Notes: generated from the sequence alone by a model not told the origin. A stretch of DNA of 64,000 bases from Tolypeutes matacus (GCA_026826555.1 JAKSZT010053887.1:67143346-67207345), one strand, 5' to 3'; shown: positions 46,716 to 59,136, counted from the first letter of the stretch. Made by a program: numbers and translations.

Positions 46716-46945
46716 TACAAAGGAAGAGGGAGAAGTAACAAGAGCTTCCCTATTTATTGATCAGCATAAATATGAGGCCATCAGTCATCTTGAGTCTTTG
46801 AGAATCTATGATAACTTGAATCTCTCCACATTTAATTACTGGACAATGGTATATATTTAAACCCCATTAAGTCTCATTTTCGTCCTAATCTTCCTAGTGA
46901 CTGGGAGGAATCCTACAAAAAACACATAAAAGCCAGTGAGACCAA

Positions 46946-47191
46946 TCATATGGATCTTTGCTCTGAACACTCAGCCTTACCAGTTATTCTTTCCCAAGTG
47001 GGTGGTCTTTGCTCCTTTTCAAAAATCAGTGGTCCATAAATGTGAGGTTTCATTTCTGAACTCTCAATTATATTCCATTGGCCTATATGTCTGTCCTTGT
47101 GCCAGTACCATGCTATTTTGATTACTGTGGCTTTATAATAAGTATTAAGATCAGAAAGTGTGAGATCTCCAATTTCATTCTTCCTTTTCAA
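46946..47191 (-). pseudogene. L1 ORF2 post-reverse-transcriptase piece
   Basis: The 81-codon frame reads IGDLTLSDLNTYYKATVIKI, then AWYWHKDRHIGQWN and MKPHIYGPLIFEK. These are the characteristic L1 ORF2 blocks downstream of the polymerase, before the cysteine-rich C-terminus. The last ~25 residues (from RPPTWERITG on) no longer follow L1 order, so the element probably ends there. Confidence 0.88.
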
Positions 47192-47250
47192 GATGGCTTT
47201 AGTTATTCATGACAACTAATCCTTCTATATAAATTTGATGATTGGCTTTT

Positions 47251-47680
47251 CTATTTCTGCAAAAAAAAGTTAGGAATTTTGTTTGGTATGGCATTGAATC
47301 TATAAATTACTTTGGGCAGTATTGACATCTTAATATTTAATCTTTCAATCCATGAAAATCTAATGATCTTCCATTTATTTATGTCTTCTTTGATTCTTTT
47401 CAGCAATGTTTTGTAGTAGCCTTTGTACAAGTCCTTTACATCCTTGGTTAAATTTATTGTTAGATATTTGATTAATTTAGTTGCTATTGTGAATGGAATT
47501 TTTAAAAATTTCTTTTCAGATTGTTCATTGTTTATGTATAAAAACACTACTGATTTTGGGGTGTTGATCTTGCACTCTGCCACTTTGCTGAACTCATTTA
47601 TTAGGTCTAGGAACTTTGTTTGGGATTTTTCAAGATTTTCTGTATATGGGATCATATTATCTGCAGATAGTGAAAATTTT
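47251..47680 (-). pseudogene. L1 ORF2 reverse transcriptase, catalytic box and thumb
   Basis: The frame 47251-47655 holds L1 ORF2 blocks: [66 protein letters not shown] and [19 protein letters not shown]. The frame stays open upstream and crosses the catalytic box at about 47656-47667, which reads Ser-Ala-Asp-Asn where active L1 has Phe-Ala-Asp-Asp. The second catalytic aspartate is thus replaced by asparagine, so even without the frame breaks this copy could not polymerise. Confidence 0.9.
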
Positions 47681-47960
47681 ACTACTTCTTTTCCATTTTC
47701 AATGACTTTTACTTATTTTTCTTGTCTAATTGCTCTGGCAAGAACTTTCAGCACAATGTTGAATTACAGTGGTGACAGTGGTCATCCTTGTCTTGTTACT
47801 TATCTTAAAGGGAAAGCTGTCAGATGCATCTTACAATGTAGGCTTGTCTATTATCATAAGAGATATTGGTTGTAGTTTTCTTTTCTTGTGGTATCTTTTT
47901 CTGGCTTTGGTATGAGGCTGTTGCTGGCCTTGTAAAATGAGATAGAGTATACCCCCATCT

Positions 47961-48428
47961 TCAAATTTTTAGAAAAATCTGAACAGAATTGGAGTTAAGT
48001 CCTTTTGGAATGTTTAGTAGAATGCCCCAGTGAAGCCATCTGATCCTAGGATTTTCTTTGTTGGGAGTGTTTTGATAACTGATTGACTCTTTACTAGTTG
48101 TTTTATTGAGATCTTCTATTTCTTCTACAGTGGATATAAGTAGTTTGCATGTTTCAGAGAACTTTTCCATTTCATCTAAGTTATCTAATTCTTTGGCATA
48201 CTGTTGTTCATAATATCCACTTATAGTCCTTTTTATATCAGTAAGAGCAGGAGAAATGACCCCGTTTTTTTTCTGATTCTCGTTATTGGTATCCTTTCCC
48301 TTTTTTTTTTTTTGCTTTGTCAGTCTCGCTAAAGGTTTTGGCAGTTTTATTGATATTTTAAAAGAACCGAATTTTTGGTTTTGTTGGTTCTGTTGTTTTG
48401 TTTTGTTTCCTAATTCATTTACCTTCAC
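47961..48428 (-). pseudogene. L1 ORF2 linker between endonuclease and reverse transcriptase
   Basis: The 155-codon frame, the second longest in the window, contains PLARLTKQKKKKGKD, DIKRTISGYYEQQYAKELDN and LDEMEKFSETCKLL, followed by NTPNKENPRIRWLHWGILL. This is the L1 region that leads into the reverse transcriptase. It breaks before the polymerase core. The plus-strand frames that overlap it (for example 48286-48483) are antisense shadows. Confidence 0.92.
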
Positions 48429-48757
48429 TCTGTTCTTTTTTATATCTGATTGCTTTTGGTTTAATTTGCTTTTCTTTTACTAATCTTTCCTGTTTTGAAG
48501 ATAAGTCTCTGATTTGAAGTCTTTTTTCTTTTTTAATGTAAGTATTTTGAGCTATAAATTTCTCTCAACACTGCCTTCACTGCATCCCATTAGTTTTGAT
48601 TTGTTGTTTTTCATTTTCATTTGCCTCAAGCTATTTCCTAATTTTTCTTCTAATTTCCCCTTATCCCACCATTTAAGAATATTTTTAAAATTTCTACATA
48701 TTTATGTATTTTCCATTTCTCCCTCTGTTATTTATTTCAAGCTTCATTCCTTTGTTT

Positions 48758-49099
48758 TCAGAGAAAGCTACAATGAGTGATTTCAATATATTTGAATTTA
48801 TTAAGACTTGTTTTGTGATACAACATATGGCCTATTCTGTATAATGATCCATGTGTACTCAAGATGACTATGTATTCTGTTTTGGTTGGGTTCAGTGTTC
48901 TATATCTGTCTATTAGTTCTAGTTGGTTTATTTCATAATTTAAGTCCTGCACTTCAAAACTGATCTTCTGAATAGATGTTCTATCCATTATTGAGAATGG
49001 TGGTGTGCGAAAGTCTACTGTTAATGTAGAATTGTCAATTTCTCCCTTCCAATCTTTCTCTATTTGCTTTATATATCTTGGGGCTCTGCTATTAGGCAT
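48758..49099 (-). pseudogene. L1 ORF2 endonuclease piece
   Basis: The 113-codon frame contains PRYIKQIEKDWKGEID, TVDFRTPPFSIMDRTS and ELIDRYRTLNPTKTEYI, blocks of the apurinic-like endonuclease domain. Where active L1 has Gly-Asp-Phe-Asn, this copy reads Val-Asp-Phe-Arg, losing the conserved asparagine. The final catalytic Ser-Asp-His block has decayed (the frame ends in HCSFL). The N-terminal half of the domain lies at about 49100-49450 in other frames. Confidence 0.9.
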
Positions 49100-50689
49100 G
49101 TGGATGTGTATAGATAGATAGATTTAAAATTGTTTTATCTTCCCATTGAATTGTTCCCTTTATCAGTATATGATGACCATTTTGTCCCTCATAACTGTTT
49201 TTGACTTAAAGTCTATTTTATTCAATATTAGTATAGCCGCACCAGTTATGTTCTGTTTACTACTTCATGGGTTGTTTTTTTCCCAATCTTTCACCCTCAA
49301 CCTACTTGTATCTTTGAACTTATGGTGAGTTGCAGACAGCATACATTTGGATCATTCTTATATGTCCATTCTGGCAGTCTCTGCCTTTTGTCTGAGGAAT
49401 TTAATCCATTTATACTTAAAGTCACTACTGATAATACCAGACTTTATTCTGCCACTGTGCTATTTAGTTTTCTAAGTCCAATACCTTTTTTTCTCTCACT
49501 TCCATTAATGCCACTTTTATATTGATTTGCTTTTGTTGTGTTGTGCTATATGGAGTTCCTTTTAATTTCTATCTTGATATAAGTTTCATCTATTTTCCTT
49601 GTGGTTACCATGGGGTTAAGATTTAGCATCCTAAATATGTAACAATCATATTTGTTTTAATATCAGCTTAACTTCTATAACATGCACACATACTTTTCCT
49701 ATAGACTTCTTCCCTACCACCATTTTTTGTACTTGTTACCACTTATATCTTTGTACATTATATGTCTCAAAACATAGAATTATCACTAATTTTATGCATT
49801 TTCATTTTAAATCTGTAAGAAGTAAGAAGTGACATTGTATACCAAACATACAATACAATAATACTGGCATTTATAATTACCCAAATGGTTACCTTTACAG
49901 CAGGTCTATATTTATGATGCTTTGAACTACTGTCTAGTGTCTTTTCCTTTCAATCTGAAGAACTCCCTTTAGCATTGTTGTATGGCAGGACTATTGGTGA
50001 AGAACTCCCTTAGCTTTTGTATATCTGAGAATGCCTTAATCTCTCCCTCAGTTTTGAAAGAGAGTTTCACCAAATATAAAATTCTTGGCTGGCAGTTGTT
50101 TTTTCCCATCACTTTTTGTATTTCAATAACTGCCTTTTATTGCTATGGTTTCTGATAAGAAATTAGTACCCAGTCTTGCATGCAACACATTGTTTTTCTC
50201 TTGTAACTTTCAGAACTCTCTCCTTATCCTTTACATTCAATATTGTAATCAACCTAAGATAGATACATTTTCTTCATATTTTTCCTGGTTAGTATAATCT
50301 GAGCTGAAATGTGCATAATCTTGTCTTTTGCTAAGTTTGGGAAGTTTTATCTCATTGTTTCTTTTACTATTCCTACTTCTCCTTTCTCACTTTCTTCTCC
50401 TTCTGGGACTCCCATAATGCATTCATTGGTGTGCTTAATGTGTCCCATAGCTGCTTTAGGCTATTTTTGCTTTTTGTATTTCTTTTTTCTTTCTACTACT
50501 CAGTCTGACTCATTTCTAGTGTCTTGTCTTTAAGATCACTGATTCTTTCTCCTAATAGCGCCAATCTGCTCTTAAGTCCTCCCGGGAATTTTTAAGTTCA
50601 GTTATTCCCTGGGTTCTATACAGCGTTCTACTGGGCTCTGGAGTTTCAAAATAGTTGTTACAGACAGTTCCTGTCTGAAGTCTCCCCCA

Positions 50690-50740
50690 GGTGATTCTTA
50701 TAAGCCCTTAAAATTGAAAACCGTTGCCCTAAATGGTCAG
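50690..50740. repeat. Possible MER5-type DNA transposon end
   Basis: The text 'cccccaggtgattctta' followed by 'aaattgaaaaccgttgccct' resembles one end of a MER5-group hAT element. Short and uncertain. Confidence 0.4.
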
Positions 50741-51944
50741 CTTCTTAAGGTCAGAGAACTTGTGTGGTTCTTTCTTTTACCTCTGATAAATAAATATATT
50801 TATCTATTTAATGTTCCTCTAATCAAAAAACATTTAGTAGTAAACAAGGAATATGTTCTTACTTCATATTTATCAGTGATTTTCAAGTCTATTTTTGGTT
50901 GTGAATGTCTTTGAAATAAACAAAAATAGAACATGATTCACCCACTTTCAGAAACTTTTTCCACTTACCTACACGTTAGAACCCTTAGAATATCTTGGAA
51001 TACAGGTAGAAAATAATGCATATAGATGGAATTATTAGTTTAGCGCGGTTGAAGAGTAAATATTAGAGTGAGTCACGAGGTTTATATTTAGACCATTGAT
51101 ACATTTTATTTAAATATAATGGAGTAAAAGTTGTCCATTATTTTTAGTCTTTGCATTTGAGTATTAAAAGGTTTTTCAATTTTGTGTTGAACATGTTTGA
51201 GTGATAATACAACTATAACCAACTGTTCTCAGCCACTTCTTTTTTTCTCCTTAGACTCAGTAGCTATTCTATATCATTACAGCCAGGCAACTTTCTAACA
51301 ACTATAAAGGCAGTGTTTTCAGCTTATACTGTCTAAGCACAATTTGACAAATAAAGTGAACAACAATTTAAGAAAGCTTATGATCAATTGACTGCTTCTA
51401 TCACAGTTCATCACTTTCTATACTTGATTCCTTCATAATAATTCTTCTCTTAAGGTGTTGCTTTGAATTCTAAGTTAGATTTCAGTTCTAAGACAGGGAT
51501 GTTCACTGTCTGCAACATATTGATTTCCTTAGATTTGTAGTGGTGGTTTTGTAAATTAAAAAGTAATCAGGTACAATTTAATAAGTGTATCTTAAACTCT
51601 TGATCTTTCAGTACCAAAGAACATAGAGAATTAAGTAAAAATTCAGTAACTATTTTACAAGTTTAAGTTAAATTTTCAGGGAATCAAATTTTAAGTCAAT
51701 ACTTTATAGCTAACATGTATATCTTTTTGTGTAGTAATGTTCAAACTTATTTTTTCTATTCATAGGTTCCTTTTAGAAATATATAGCTCTGCTTACCCTG
51801 AGAAATTTCATAGCAATTTTCTTGGGACAGCTCCTTCTGGCATCACATCTTTTTAAGAGTTGCCACTGTCCAGTGTTTAGAATGAAAGCTGAAATTATTT
51901 GGAGAGCATTTATGGAGTTTAGATTGTGAATTTGCCTTAAAAGA
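50741..51944. other. AT-rich intergenic DNA, no gene seen
   Basis: No recognised repeat or coding signal. Confidence 0.6.
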
Positions 51945-52379
51945 TGTTATTTAATTTCTTACTGCTCAAGCAAATACCATGAAATGGATCAGGATAAACA
52001 ATAGGAATTTATCCATTCATGGTTTTGAGGCTAAAAGAAAGTCCAAATCAAGGCATGATCAAGGCAATGCTTTCTTTCTGAATCCCAGCATTTGGCTCCT
52101 CTGTCACATTGCAGTATCTCCTGGTCTTTTCCCTTCTCTTCTGGGTTCTGTCGGTGTCCAGCCTCTTGTTTCCTATGGGTTTTTTCACTCAGTCTGAGTT
52201 TAATTCTGCTTATAAAGGGCTCCATTAATAGGATGAAGACCTATCCTGATTGAGGTAGGTCCCACCTTAACTTAAGTAAACTCATCAAAAGGTCCTTCTT
52301 ACAATGGGTTCACACCCACAGGAATGTATTAAATTTAAAGATATGTTTTTATGAGTACATTCAACTTCCAACCACCACA
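51945..52379 (-). mobile_element. MaLR-type solo LTR
   Basis: TG at 51945 and CA at 52378-52379. Antisense landmarks 'ggttttgaggctaaaagaaa', 'gcttataaagggctccatta', 'gatgaagacctatcctgatt' and 'ttacaatgggttcacaccca' match the LTR at 25693-26069. Flanking 5-mers do not match, so the exact ends or the duplication have decayed. Confidence 0.75.
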
Positions 52380-54049
52380 TATGACTAAAGTGATTTCATT
52401 AAAAAAATAAATGAAGTGGATGAGGAAAATCGAAACAAAAGGTACACTGCAAGTGAAGAATCTTACAGAGTAATTATTATAATAATATGGGAGAGCTGTG
52501 ATCTATTTTAATAAATACAGTGTGTTAAAGACAAGGGAAACGTAAGAGAGATATGGTGATGCAAAATCATATGGATTTTGAAAACGAATTTTAGATATGA
52601 TATGGTAGGAAAGAAATATGGAGTTTCTCAAGGACAGAGTGTGTTTATTTTTGTTTGTTTTGAAATTGAAGGGTGAGACTTCAAATGTTAAGTCACTTGT
52701 CTAAGATTCTTTGATTATTTCTACCTTATCCTGCTCTGAACTACCCACCATCCAACCTCCACCCCGCCAGCCCTGTGGTGAAGAAGAGGGACATAGTAAA
52801 AGAATATAAGCTCTGTTAAACACACACAGATTTTAACATTGCTTCTAAAACTTACGATATTTTTTACTTTTGGAAAAGTGAAAAATACTTATGTTAGCAT
52901 ACATGTTGTTAATCTTTGAATCGCTATCATTTTCCATATATGGTTTTCATTAAAATTTTTTTGAATGAATGGATGACAATGAATGAGATTAATTTGACTG
53001 TCTGATAAAAATTGTTATGCTTAATAGATGTGAATAAAGAAGAGCATAAGAGGACAAGAAAAAGAAAATTGTGGACTGCCAGTCTTGCTTTGCATCCATT
53101 ATTATTTATTTTTAAAATAAATGAACTTAAAATGATATCTTGTTACACTAGGATTACAGGTGACATATGAAAACAAACTGAAGCAATTAAAAGATCTGAG
53201 TTTGTTCACAATATTTATTATATTCCAATGCAACTTGGTTCTTTTAAAATATCACTCAGGCTATGTAATATTGTGGCAATAAGATGAACAAGGAGATCTA
53301 TTTATTTATCCACCAAGTTTGATAGTGCCCTCTTTCAAAGACAAAAGGTCCAACTAAATCTACTGGAATATCCTGAGAGTGGGATAACAACTAATCAAGT
53401 TGTTACTACAGTTTGATTACTCAGATGGAAAGCATTCCATTCCTGTTTTATATGACATAGTTTAGCCTTGGTTTCAGGTCAGCCACCTTCCCTGCTAATC
53501 TGTGTTAGTGCAGAGGATCAGCACCTGGAATTTCTCTGGGGGAATAAACAGACAAGACACCAAAACAGAATAAACTGATCTTGATTTCTTTTTCAGGATG
53601 TTTATTCAAAATTCACATTAGGGCCTAAATGTGAATCCACAATAATTAAATACATTCAGAGTATACATCTTAGAATACCTGAAACTATTTTGTCACTCAA
53701 TCCTAACAGATGAAGTGGTGTTGGGGAGGAGCAGTTTCACTTGTCTCAAAAGCTTTTTGCTTGTGGTTCTGAAATGGAGAGAGTGATGGACACTAACTTT
53801 AGCATTAAGGTATTGATTGTATGGTCCTCAGGTCGACTATTATCTGCCTATTGGATGCTCATGTGATATAAACATGGAATGATAGTTCTAAGTGGAGTCT
53901 AGAGAAAACGGATTTTAGGTTTTGATCTTGAGAATCAAAGACCATGTCCCAAACAGGTACCTAGGCCCATGCTATCTTCTTTTCCCCTTATTTGAATGTT
54001 TTAAATATACTAATAACATCCAAAATAATTTTATAAGGTCAGAATTCTT
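52380..54049. other. Intergenic DNA, no gene seen
   Basis: No named element. The composition is less AT-rich around 53340-53620, but I see no motif. Confidence 0.55.
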
Positions 54050-55050
54050 CTGAACACAGATACATGCACTTGGCCTCCATATCTCTATGTCTCCCAAACA
54101 TCTGAAATCTAATTTATTCAAAACTGAACTCTGGTCTTTAAACTCTAGCTTGTATTTGCTCCTCTGCCTATGTTCTCCATGTCAGCAAATGATGTCTCTG
54201 TGCATCCTATTGTTTAAACCAAAGGCCTAGATGTTGGAAGTGGGTAAGGAAGGTGACATCAGAAATGAACAATCACTAAATTTTGTCAATTTTATTTTCA
54301 AACTATATCTGTCACTTGATTATTCTCCATTACATTTGCCTCACCCTCTTCCTTCTTGCTAATGATTCTGCTGCTCATCTGGCCACCTATTATCCACCAT
54401 CACCAATCAATTTTCCACATTAGTCTTTTCAAAAGTTAAATCTCATCAGGTCACTCATATACTTAGATTCTTTCAACTATTCCCTCTTGCTAGTATATAA
54501 GAAACAAATCTTTAACTAATCATGGATGGAAGGAAGGGAGGGAGGGAGGGAGGGAGGGAGGAAGGAAGGAAGGAAGGAAGGAAGGAAGGAAGGAAGGAAG
54601 GAAGGAAGAAAAGAAAGAAAGAGGGGGGAGGGAGGGAGGAAGAGAACTTTCATTTTGGCTTTACTAACCAAAATATTCCATCTTCACCCCATCTCACTAG
54701 TATTTATTATGTTTCAGCCACATTGCCTATATCTCATTTATTAAAATCTACTCTACAAATGAATTATTTTATACTTTCTCATAATACTTAGCTTCCTTTG
54801 AAAGGACTTCTAGCCTTCCCAAACTCTTATTCCTCTATTATGATCTCAAAGAGAAACCTTTCTTTCTCACTTATCTCAATCATAATGTTTAATTCAAATG
54901 TATGATTGTTTGATTATGTTTGTTTCCCACAGAAGATTAGCTGCATGAGGGCAAGGACATTTTCTATTTATTACTCTTTCCCTAACATTTTTACAGATGC
55001 CTAGTACATAAAAGTCTTTGAATATGTATGATATTTAAAGTAAAGATAAA
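54050..55050 (-). repeat. L2 (LINE2) remnant, long, split by a microsatellite
   Basis: Antisense L2 text on both sides of the purine tract: 'agtcttttcaaaagttaaat', 'ctcatcaggtcactcatata' and 'ctttcaactattccctcttg' before it. After it come 'gaagattagctgcatgaggg', 'caaggacattttctatttat' and 'agatgcctagtacataaa'. The order fits about 0.9 kb of the L2 3' half. Confidence 0.7.
54526..54644. repeat. Purine microsatellite (GGGA)n-(GGAA)n-(GAAA)n
   Basis: About 119 bp of uninterrupted purine on the plus strand. GGGA units come first, then roughly eleven GGAA units, then GAAA, then a short GGGAG block. Long mirror-symmetric purine tracts can form triplex (H-DNA), and GGAA arrays can bind ETS factors; neither is shown here. 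Confidence 0.95.
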
Positions 55051-55757
55051 AGTGAATGAAATGACAGTGGTTAAAAACAATGAAGTTAAAATGATAGAAT
55101 TACAATCTAAAAAATAGAAGTAAGTGGTAGGGCAGAGAAGTCCAAACCAAAGCATATTTCCTATGCATAAACCTGTAGATAAATAAATATCAAATGTGAG
55201 TATCCTTTAATACAAAACAAAGCTCTTCAAGCTAACACTGGGGACTTATGTAATAAGCCATTGACTTTTCCATTTTAAAAACAGATTAAACAATTACTAT
55301 TCCTAGAATAAAAGTCTAAATAACATAAAATAGGCAACATAACATCTTAATATGTGGTCCCTATATTATCTGAATATCAATAACCTGCACTGCTTGATAA
55401 AACACAGATATGTTTCTAAACAGAAACTTACTTGACGAGTCTCCTAATGGGGGTAGGGAGTGGTTAAATACTTCTTTTTTTGTAGAGGAAATATTACTGG
55501 TGATGCTTATGCTTGCAGTGCCAGAGAATAGAGTAATTGTTTACTGTGTTTGATAATAGACCAATCAGGAAAATTCCATGTTTTTAACATATTATAAACA
55601 TTTAATTTAAGAAAAGTGTAATACACAAACACCTCAACAATTAGCCTTTAAAAGAATGTAAAATAAAACTGGAAAATTTACAAATATGGGAAAATTAAAC
55701 AGCACATTATTAAACAACATGAGTAAAAAATGAAATTACTAGGGATAGTGAAAATGT
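55051..55757. other. AT-rich intergenic DNA, no gene seen
   Basis: No recognised element. Confidence 0.55.
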
Positions 55758-56330
55758 GCAGAGTTGGGAAGATGGTGGAGTAGGGAGCTCCAGGATTCAG
55801 TCTTTGCATCAAAACAACTCTTAAACAGGCAAGAACTTCCTGAAACAATTTTCTGAAACTCCAGAGGTCAGAAGAACACTACAGCATCCAGGGAAGAGCA
55901 GAAGGAAGAGGCTAATGAACTACAGTAAAGAACAGTAAATTGCTCTTTCCGTGTGGTGGATACTGGCACCTATCCCCCACTCTCTTGACAGGACACCATT
56001 GAGTTCAGCCCTTGACTAGACTACACATGATAGAAAGGGACATTAAAATCCTCTTTCCCATGGCCAGGTGTGGGCATGGCAATCACTGATTGCAACATTT
56101 GATTAACAACTCCTTTAATCAGGTAACTCCAAAACGTCTAACAAACACAAGCTCAGAATAAGACACAGGCCAAGAAAGACACAGAAAACTCTGTACACTG
56201 CATTTGCCTTTAGCATACCTTACTGATAAGAGGAATTTCTTGTCTCATCAACAGATGGTTACAAAATCAAGGAACAGACATCTAAGGAAATAAATCCCAG
56301 AATTAACATTTTAAAATATTAAATCAAGAC
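55758..56330 (+). mobile_element. L1 5' untranslated region
   Basis: It begins 'gttgggaagatggtggagta' and continues 'gggagctcc', 'cagaggtcagaagaacac' and 'gaagagcagaaggaagaggc'. This is the purine-rich opening of a mammalian L1 5' UTR, normally its internal promoter. It continues to about 56330, where the sequence jumps directly into the 3' half of ORF2. L1 copies with a preserved 5' end are uncommon; most in this window are 5'-truncated. Confidence 0.75.
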
Positions 56331-57540
56331 TTATCCCAAAGCTACAGTAATCAAAAAATTATGGTAGTTTCACGACGATGGGCATACAGACAAATGGAAT
56401 AAAATTGAGAGTTCATAAATATACCCACACATCTATGGCTAATTATTTTGGTGTTGGGAAAAACTGGATATCCACATGCAAAAGATTTATACCCCTACCT
56501 TCTCACTATATAAAAATTAACTCATAATGAATCAAGGACTTAAATATAATAGCTAGACCAATAAAACTTCTAGAAGATAGTACAGGGGCATATCCTCATG
56601 ACCTAGGATTTGGCAATGAATTCTTACATATGACACTAAATGAACAAACAACAAAAGAAACAATAGATAAATGTAAATTTGTAACAATAAAAAAGTATAT
56701 TAAAGGATATTATCAATAAAGTGAAAAGATGACCTAAAGAATGGGAGAAAATAGTTGCTATCTATATTTTAAATAATGGTCAATATCCATAATTTATAAA
56801 GGGTTTATGCAATACAAAAATAAAAAGATGACCTAATGAAAACATTGGCAAAGAACTTGAGGAGACTTTTTTTTTCATAGAAGATATACAACTAGCCAAT
56901 AAGCATATGGCAAAATGCTCAACATCATTAACCATTAGGGAATTTCAAATCAAAACCACAATGAAATAATTCTACACACACACAAGGGTGATTATTAATT
57001 TAAAAATGGAAAATAACACTAATTGGAGAGAATGCAGAGAATTTGGAACTCCTGGCATTGTTAGTGGGAATATGAAATGGTGCAGCCTTTGTGTAAAGCA
57101 ATGTGGAAATTTCTCAAAAAGTTAACCTAGAATTACCATATTATGTCAATTTCACTTCTAGATACATGCTCAAAGAAAGAGAAAACATGATCTCCAATAG
57201 ATACTTGTGTACCAATGTTTATAGCAGCATTATGCACAACAGCCAAAAGGTGAAAACAACACAAGTGTCCACTCACATATGAATGGATAAACAAAACATG
57301 GTACATGTGCACATACACAATTGAGTATGATTTGGCTTAAGAACGAATGAAATTCTGAGACATGCTGCAATGTGGAAGAACCATGAAAACAATATTTCCA
57401 ATGAAATAAGCAAGATATTATATGATATCATTTAAAAAGAGATATCTAGAAATAGCTAATCTACAGAGGTAGAAAGTATATTGAAGTTACCAAGAGATGG
57501 GGGAAGGAAGGAAAAGGGATTTTATGTTTGGAGGTAAAGA
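56331..57540 (+). pseudogene. L1 ORF2 3' half, joined to the 5' UTR by an internal deletion
   Basis: ORF2 text in order: 'aaagctacagtaatcaaa', 'gacaaatggaataaaattga', 'cataatgaatcaaggactta', 'catgacctaggatttggcaa', 'aatcaaaaccacaatgaaat', 'aatgtttatagcagcattat', 'gaatggataaacaaaacatg' and 'aagttaccaagagatggggg'. Frames are broken many times. ORF1, the endonuclease and the polymerase core are missing, so the copy is deleted by about 3-4 kb relative to a full L1. The 3' end is cut by the LTR at 57541. Confidence 0.88.
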
Positions 57541-57990
57541 GTTAATCTGAGAAACAGAACCAACAGGATATATGTATATATATATATGGAAATATTATTA
57601 AAAGATTTATTAGAGGAAAAGGCTCATGTGACTGTGGGGATTGGAGATTCCAGATTCGATAAGGCAGGATGCTAGTATGGAACTCTGATGAAGGTATCCA
57701 TGAATTCCCCATCAGAATCTGGATGGTTGAAGTAGAGATAGAAATTCTTTTCTGAATGCTGAAAACATCAGCTATCCCTTTAAGACCTTCAATAGATTGG
57801 ATGAGAAAACTTCTTTCACTGCTGAAGACAATCTTCTTTGTTGATCATAAATGTAAATAGCTGTAGATGCAATCAATTTATTAATGTTTTAAATCCATGA
57901 AATAACCACACAATAACAGGCCAATGTTCCTTGGTCAAATATCTAGGCACCATAACCTAGCCAAATTGACATGTGAACTAACCACCACCA
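57541..57990 (-). mobile_element. LTR (family D), minus strand
   Basis: Reverse complement of the LTR type at 44786-45195: 'tctgagaaacagaaccaaca' at one end; 'gatgcaatcaatttattaat', 'ggccaatgttccttggtcaa' and 'cctagccaaattgacatgtg' towards the other. An imperfect TATATA tract lies near 57573-57587. The ends are approximate and no target duplication is confirmed. Confidence 0.75.
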
Positions 57991-58143
57991 ATGTTTGTGG
58001 AGTATTTATAAATGCAATTCATTTTTAAAATGGAAGATCTACCAATATTGGCCATAAGTAGCATATAAAAAGTTTCTCACAATATTTAGAAGAATATGAG
58101 TCCAATTTATTGGATTATTGATTAGGATTACAATGCAATTAAA

Positions 58144-58980
58144 ATTATATAACAAAAAATATTTACTATTGCCAAAAGTTGGAAACAACCCAGATGTCCA
58201 TCAACTGATGAATGGATAAACAAATGTGGTGTTTTCACACGATGGAATATTATGCAACAGTAAGAAGAAATGAAGTTGTGAAGCATATGACAACATGGAT
58301 GAACCTGGAGGACAGGACAGAGTGTTGAGTAAAGCAAGCCTGACACAAAAGGACAAATACTGTATGATTGCACATTTTTGAGCTAAACATATTGTGTAAA
58401 CTCATGGAGTTAATAATTAGAATATATGTCACTAGAAAACAGAAGGAGGGTATAGAATAGAAAACTGAGGGTTAATCTATGCAGAATTATTGAAAAGGTT
58501 GTTTGTAAATATTCGGAAATGAATAGAAATGCTTAAGGCATATCTTGGTGTTTGTAATTAGCAGTGCTATTGTATGAGTATGACAGCAATTGTAAGGAAA
58601 AGTCTAAGTTCACATATATTATTAGAAAAAATGCTAAAAATTGTAACATGGGGTTATATAACATAGTAAAACCTCAAGTAAAACATGAATATGGGTGATA
58701 TTGCATATATAACACTGTTTTTACAAAATATAAATACAAATATACTAGAGAGAAGGAAAAAGAAGAGCAGCTTATGTATGGCAGGGGAAGCATAGAGAGA
58801 TTGAGAGGTGATAAGTTTTTTTTGTTTGTTTTTTATTTATTATTATTATTAGAATAATGAAGTGCTATGAGGTGATGAATGCACACACATATGATTACAC
58901 CAAATACCACTGATTGTACTTTTTGGATGGATTTATGCTTTTTAAATATGTATCAATAAAATTGAAAAAAAAGTATATAG
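58144..58980 (+). mobile_element. L1 3' end with 3' UTR and poly(A)
   Basis: It starts in ORF2 ('tgccaaaagttggaaacaac', 'ccagatgtccatcaactgat', 'atggaatattatgcaacagt', 'acaacatggatgaacctgga'). The 3' UTR matches the minus-strand copy at 22032-22500 almost throughout. It ends 'tatcaataaaattg' and a short A-run. An AATAAA lies 12 bases before the tail. ORF2 is frameshifted. Confidence 0.9.
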
Positions 58981-59136
58981 CAAAAAGGCAAACAAATATT
59001 TAGTTATAATCCATAATTTATAAATTATTATTATGAATTAAAAAATAAATCAAACTAATAAAAGAATATCATTTTTCATTCATTATGAAGGAATATTTTA
59101 AGAATCTTGAAAATAACAAATATTATTTAAAAATAT

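Larger units (their letters stand above)
46945..50640 (-). mobile_element. Long L1 (LINE-1) relic, minus strand, ORF2 to inter-ORF region
   Basis: This is the longest retrotransposon in the window. From 5' to 3' on the minus strand it runs from inter-ORF/ORF1-proximal sequence (50640 to about 49450), through the endonuclease (about 49450-48740), a linker (48430-47960) and the reverse transcriptase (about 47960-47500), to the post-RT region that ends near 46945. The 3' UTR and poly(A) are missing, so it is truncated at its 3' side or was interrupted there. The four open pieces are listed separately. Collinear order and codon-level resemblance make the L1 call secure; it is inactive. Confidence 0.93.

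Noticed and set aside
47423..47875. 150-codon plus-strand frame
   Set aside because: It is the complement of L1 ORF2 reverse transcriptase on the minus strand.
48286..48780. Phe-rich plus-strand frames that look like membrane proteins
   Set aside because: They are the complement of Lys-rich L1 ORF2 coding sequence; the Phe/Leu richness is an antisense effect.
54522..54791. Frames encoding Gly-Arg-Glu-Lys repeats
   Set aside because: Translation of a GGAA/GGGA microsatellite; no evidence of expression.
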